From assembly GCA_025060325.1 (NCBI GenBank), contig JANXBW010000001.1, forward strand, positions 124,001-188,000: DNA of 64,000 bases, read 5' to 3'. Below, one piece after another: positions 61,188-64,000 of the stretch. Position 1 is the stretch's first letter. Each line of letters begins with the position of its first letter. The position numbers were made by a program, and so were the translations under genes. The notes beneath the pieces are model-generated. The model worked only from the letters and a program-made list of their open reading frames with translations, ran no database searches and was not told the DNA's origin. Source of the DNA: Thermoguttaceae bacterium. GTDB lineage: Bacteria; Planctomycetota; Planctomycetia; Pirellulales; Thermoguttaceae.

Positions 61188-61925
61188 TGCTGTGCTCCTT
61201 GAAGCTGAAACCATCCTTCACGCAAAAAGTCAACGGCTAACCTTAGTTTTCCTGTGCTAGCTACCTTCACGCAGAGGATTTTTTCCCAACACTTTTCCAG
61301 AAGATACGCGCCAGATGTTTCCAATGCAACAAGTGGGTCTTAATTTTTCGAAGGAGGTAAGCATATACCCATGTCGCGTTCGACCCGCAGACGTCCTGCA
61401 ACCAAGTTCCGTCCGGCGTGTCTGAGACCGTATAGCCCGCCTGGTGAGGGCCAGGAAAAGTGCCGGGGCTACCACGGGAGGTTCACCTTAGGGAGACTTT
61501 TTCCGCCCTGATTCGGAAATGCTTAGCCAACGTTAGGCTCAGTCCGCTTCCGCGCCAATTGCGCTACTAGCTCCTTCCTGCCAGGCCGATCGCGCCGGGA
61601 CTAACTAGTATGCCGTCCAGCTAGTCAACTCTTGGGACTTACCAGTCACTCCTCGGGAGGCGAGTGCGATCGTTGACTTTCCTCGCTTGTCCTTCGAGCC
61701 AAATGTGGCGGCATATCCGCCTGATCGCTCTTCCCCCGAGCGTCGCTGGATTTGTTGTACTCGGATTGCCACGCAAGAGCCCAAAGCAAAACGCTCACCG
61801 GCTTCGCCATGTCACGGGCTTAGTCCTCCTCAGAGCCACGTCGGGACCATTTGGAAAAATTTGATCGCTGAAATTGCTCCGAGCAGCTCCTCGGAAAACC
61901 GTAGAACTTGGATGTGGAGAAGAGT
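61188..61925. other. Intergenic region, no gene seen
   Basis: About 740 bases between two minus-strand genes. Frames of 66-118 codons exist on both strands but lack starts with ribosome-binding sites or any recognisable motif. No RNA gene or strong inverted repeat was noticed. Confidence 0.4.
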
Positions 61926-63374
61926 TTACTTCTGGAGGGCGGTGCGGATTGTTTCAGGCAGGGACAGATATCCGTAGTAGGTTTCCGTTCCTCGCACTAT
62001 GTACACTTTTACGGGGTTTACGCCGTCTGCGGCAACTCGGCGAATCACGTAGTCAACATTGCTCAAGGCCACAGTTTCCCAAATATGCATTCCCACGAGA
62101 ACATCACCGGGCTGAATCCCCTGCTGGGCCGCTGGCCCCCCTACCCGGACCGCGGTCACCAGTAGCCCACCCCGATAACGGCTGCCGAAGCGTTGACGAA
62201 ACTCCGCCTGAGACAGCGGCTCAAGCCTGAGCCCAAGGAGTTCCCAGTACCAATCGCTGGGTTTGCCCCGGCTCTCTTCGGCCGAGCGGAGTTTTAGCTC
62301 AAACGAATGTCGTTCACCGTCTCGCAGGGCGGCGATCCGAACCAGCTCACCTGGGCTACGTTCCAAGATGGAGCGGTGGAAATCCATCGGCCGGCTAATT
62401 GGCGAATCCCCCACCTCGACGATGAGATCCCCGGCCCGAAAGCCGGCTTCGGCCGCCGGGCTTCCCTCTGCAACTTTTTCCACTCGGGCGCCGTCGCTGC
62501 GACCGGTCGGCTCAGGTTCCAAGACGAGCCCAGTCCATATGCGTTCCGAGTAGATCGACACCAAGAGCTGATTAACAACGGCGGCTACCTTGTCCGCCGG
62601 GATGGCAAACCCGATCCCTTGCGCGCCGGCCCGAACGGCCACGTTTAGCCCAATCATTTCCCCCTGACGATTAAGCAGCGGGCCGCCGGAATTTCCCGGA
62701 TTAATGCTGGCGTCCGTCTGGATGAGGTCATCGTAAAACTGGGCATCGGTCACCTGAACGGCTCGGTGCACAGCGCTAATAATGCCCCGCGTTGCGGTGT
62801 GCTGGTAGCCGTAAGCGTTTCCTAAAGCCACGACAGGTTCGCCAGGCAATAGACCCGAAGACGTCCCCCAAGCGATGGGCTGCAAGGGTTCGTCCGGGTC
62901 AATTTTGATAATGGCAATGTCCGTTTCGGCATCGCGGGCAACGCGGCGGGCGATATATTCTTTCCCGTTTGCCAAACTTACCTGGATCTCCTGGACGCCG
63001 TCCACAACATGATGATTGGTGACGATATAGCCGCGGGGATCGATAATGACACCGGTACCCATGCCGGCTATGCGGCGGGCTGACTCGCCCCGAGCCGCGA
63101 TCACAGCCCCCTCAAGCCGTTTCTCACCCCGGATACTGACCACCGCATGCCAGGCACGCTGGAGCGCCCGAACCGAGTCGATCTCCTCAGCCGTGGCCGC
63201 GCATACCAAGGAGAGTACGCCGTTGTTTGAGCCACACCAGGTGGCAAGGATCACCAGACAGGAAAAAAGGAAACCTGACCACTTACCGCGGCCAGCACAA
63301 AGGCGGCTAAAACAATCATTGGAAACCCAACGCGCCGGCGAAGGCAAATTCCTCGGGTGCAATTCTGGCATCAT
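61926..63374 (-). CDS. HtrA/DegP-type serine protease with two PDZ-like domains
   Basis: The protease domain carries the trypsin-like triad: histidine in TNHHVVDG, aspartate in AETDIAIIKID and serine in NPGNSGGP (H161, D191 and S268 counted from an upstream GTG at 63491). Two PDZ-like regions follow (VEKVAEGSPAAEAGFRAGDL and VGGPAAQQGIQPGDVLVG). An N-terminal hydrophobic segment (FLFSCLVILATWC) acts as a signal or anchor, so the enzyme works in the periplasm on damaged or misfolded proteins. The ATG at 63374 (482 residues) is chosen; the GTG would add 39 residues. It stands alone on the minus strand. Confidence 0.9.
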   Translation of the reverse strand: MMPELHPRNLPSPARWVSNDCFSRLCAGRGKWSGFLFSCLVILATWCGSNNGVLSLVCAATAEEIDSVRALQRAWHAVVSIRGEKRLEGAVIAARGESARRIAGMGTGVIIDPRGYIVTNHHVVDGVQEIQVSLANGKEYIARRVARDAETDIAIIKIDPDEPLQPIAWGTSSGLLPGEPVVALGNAYGYQHTATRGIISAVHRAVQVTDAQFYDDLIQTDASINPGNSGGPLLNRQGEMIGLNVAVRAGAQGIGFAIPADKVAAVVNQLLVSIYSERIWTGLVLEPEPTGRSDGARVEKVAEGSPAAEAGFRAGDLIVEVGDSPISRPMDFHRSILERSPGELVRIAALRDGERHSFELKLRSAEESRGKPSDWYWELLGLRLEPLSQAEFRQRFGSRYRGGLLVTAVRVGGPAAQQGIQPGDVLVGMHIWETVALSNVDYVIRRVAADGVNPVKVYIVRGTETYYGYLSLPETIRTALQK

Positions 63375-64000
63375 AGCGCGTGGAGGGCGTTTTCCAGGAT
63401 TCTGTGTGGACACGATCAAATTAGTGATCTTTTCCCCAGGGGCAGGAAATGCGAAAACAACAAATCCTGGGTGCCAGAATCTAATCGTCACCGAGCTAGG
63501 GGGAACTTAATCTCAAAGGAGAGTCCGGAGATTAGCGCCAACCCCCAGTGAAGGGCCTGGCTAGCCCGCGCCCATGTTTGGCAGTCCTGGGCTCTGCGTT
63601 CTGACCGCCGAAAGATCAACGTCGCCGAAAAAGTTGACCACGGCGGAGAACTTTGGGACCAAGACCGGCACCGGAAGAGGCAGGACCCAGAGGTTTCCCC
63701 CGCGGGTGTGCCGCGGAAGAAGATCGACGGGGGCTGAACTAGGCCTTAGTCCCTCGGCTCTCTACTCCTCCGGAGCCCACCTCCTAACTGGCTGTCCATG
63801 TTGCGGGACTGAATCCATGGTGCACGGTAGAGCTCTGCCGGGCAATTATCCCCCCTTTCCCCTCTCCTGGGTAATAACCTTCGCACGGGCACTCTTCCCG
63901 AGGGCTGTTTTCGCATCCCCTGTCGGGGGGGCTTCGGCCTCTTGCCCCCTCTTTTCACAGACAGCATTTAAGGCCACTTCACCGGCAAAAAATTGGAATC
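63375..64000. other. Right-edge region, no gene assigned
   Basis: The last 600 bases hold no frame with recognisable protein features and no complete tRNA. They contain the upstream region of the protease gene. A gene or RNA crossing the window edge cannot be excluded. Confidence 0.35.

Noticed and set aside
1-64000. CRISPR arrays, insertion sequences, prophage genes
   Set aside because: No regularly spaced direct repeats, transposase motifs or phage structural genes were seen anywhere in the window.

Overview
This 64 kb window looks like chromosomal DNA of a planctomycete, most likely a Pirellulales-type member. The evidence is a planctomycete-style bacterial microcompartment (BMC) locus, several Tat-signal Gfo/Idh/MocA oxidoreductases, a BatA/VWA/DUF4175-like membrane gene set, a YdjY-domain lipoprotein, a fused SecDF with long Pro/Ala-rich inserts, and a TPR protein carrying RNA polymerase alpha C-terminal domains. 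The sequence is moderately GC-rich, genes are spaced rather loosely, and I see no phage, insertion sequence or CRISPR. The organism call is an inference from gene content only.

Layout. 1-6.8 kb (minus): three membrane/VWA proteins, the first cut by the window edge. 7.0-10.3 kb (minus): hisD-hisC-hisB of histidine biosynthesis. 10.7-13.4 kb (minus): a Xer-type tyrosine recombinase and a D-2-hydroxyacid dehydrogenase. 14.0-25.8 kb (plus): a DoxX-like membrane protein, two tandem paralogous Gfo/Idh/MocA oxidoreductases, a MutT-like NUDIX hydrolase, a degenerate cyclophilin lipoprotein, a densely structured intergenic region, and a 1336-residue secretin-N-domain protein without a visible pore domain. 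26.2-28.3 kb (minus): a second NUDIX protein and another oxidoreductase. 29.0-30.7 kb (plus): dapF and a DUF374 acyltransferase.

31.2-40.2 kb (minus) is the most distinctive region, a BMC operon in transcription order: DeoR regulator, PduL phosphotransacylase, two BMC-H hexamer proteins, an acetate-kinase-family kinase, BMC-P, CoA-acylating aldehyde dehydrogenase, BMC-P, a protein with a decayed RpiB-like domain, BMC-P, and a class II aldolase. The expected route is cleavage of a 6-deoxy-sugar phosphate (fuculose- or rhamnulose-1-phosphate) to DHAP and lactaldehyde, oxidation to lactyl-CoA, conversion to lactyl-phosphate, then ATP formation. Amphipathic encapsulation helices are visible on four cargo proteins. 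A perfect 17-bp palindrome with a third half-site lies upstream of the regulator gene and is a good operator candidate.

40.8-47.1 kb: a GH5 glycosidase divergent from the BMC operon, an unknown protein, the YdjY-domain lipoprotein and a secreted glycoside-hydrolase-like protein. 47.6-56.1 kb (plus): tgt-yajC-secDF, then murQ (4-bp overlap with secDF) and a BadF/NagK-type kinase, which suggests N-acetylmuramic acid recycling. 56.5-63.4 kb: an HMGL-type aldolase-domain protein, tRNA-Thr(CGU), the TPR/double alpha-CTD protein, another oxidoreductase and an HtrA/DegP-type protease with two PDZ-like domains.

Start codons are uncertain for several genes because upstream in-frame starts are common; the choice is explained entry by entry.
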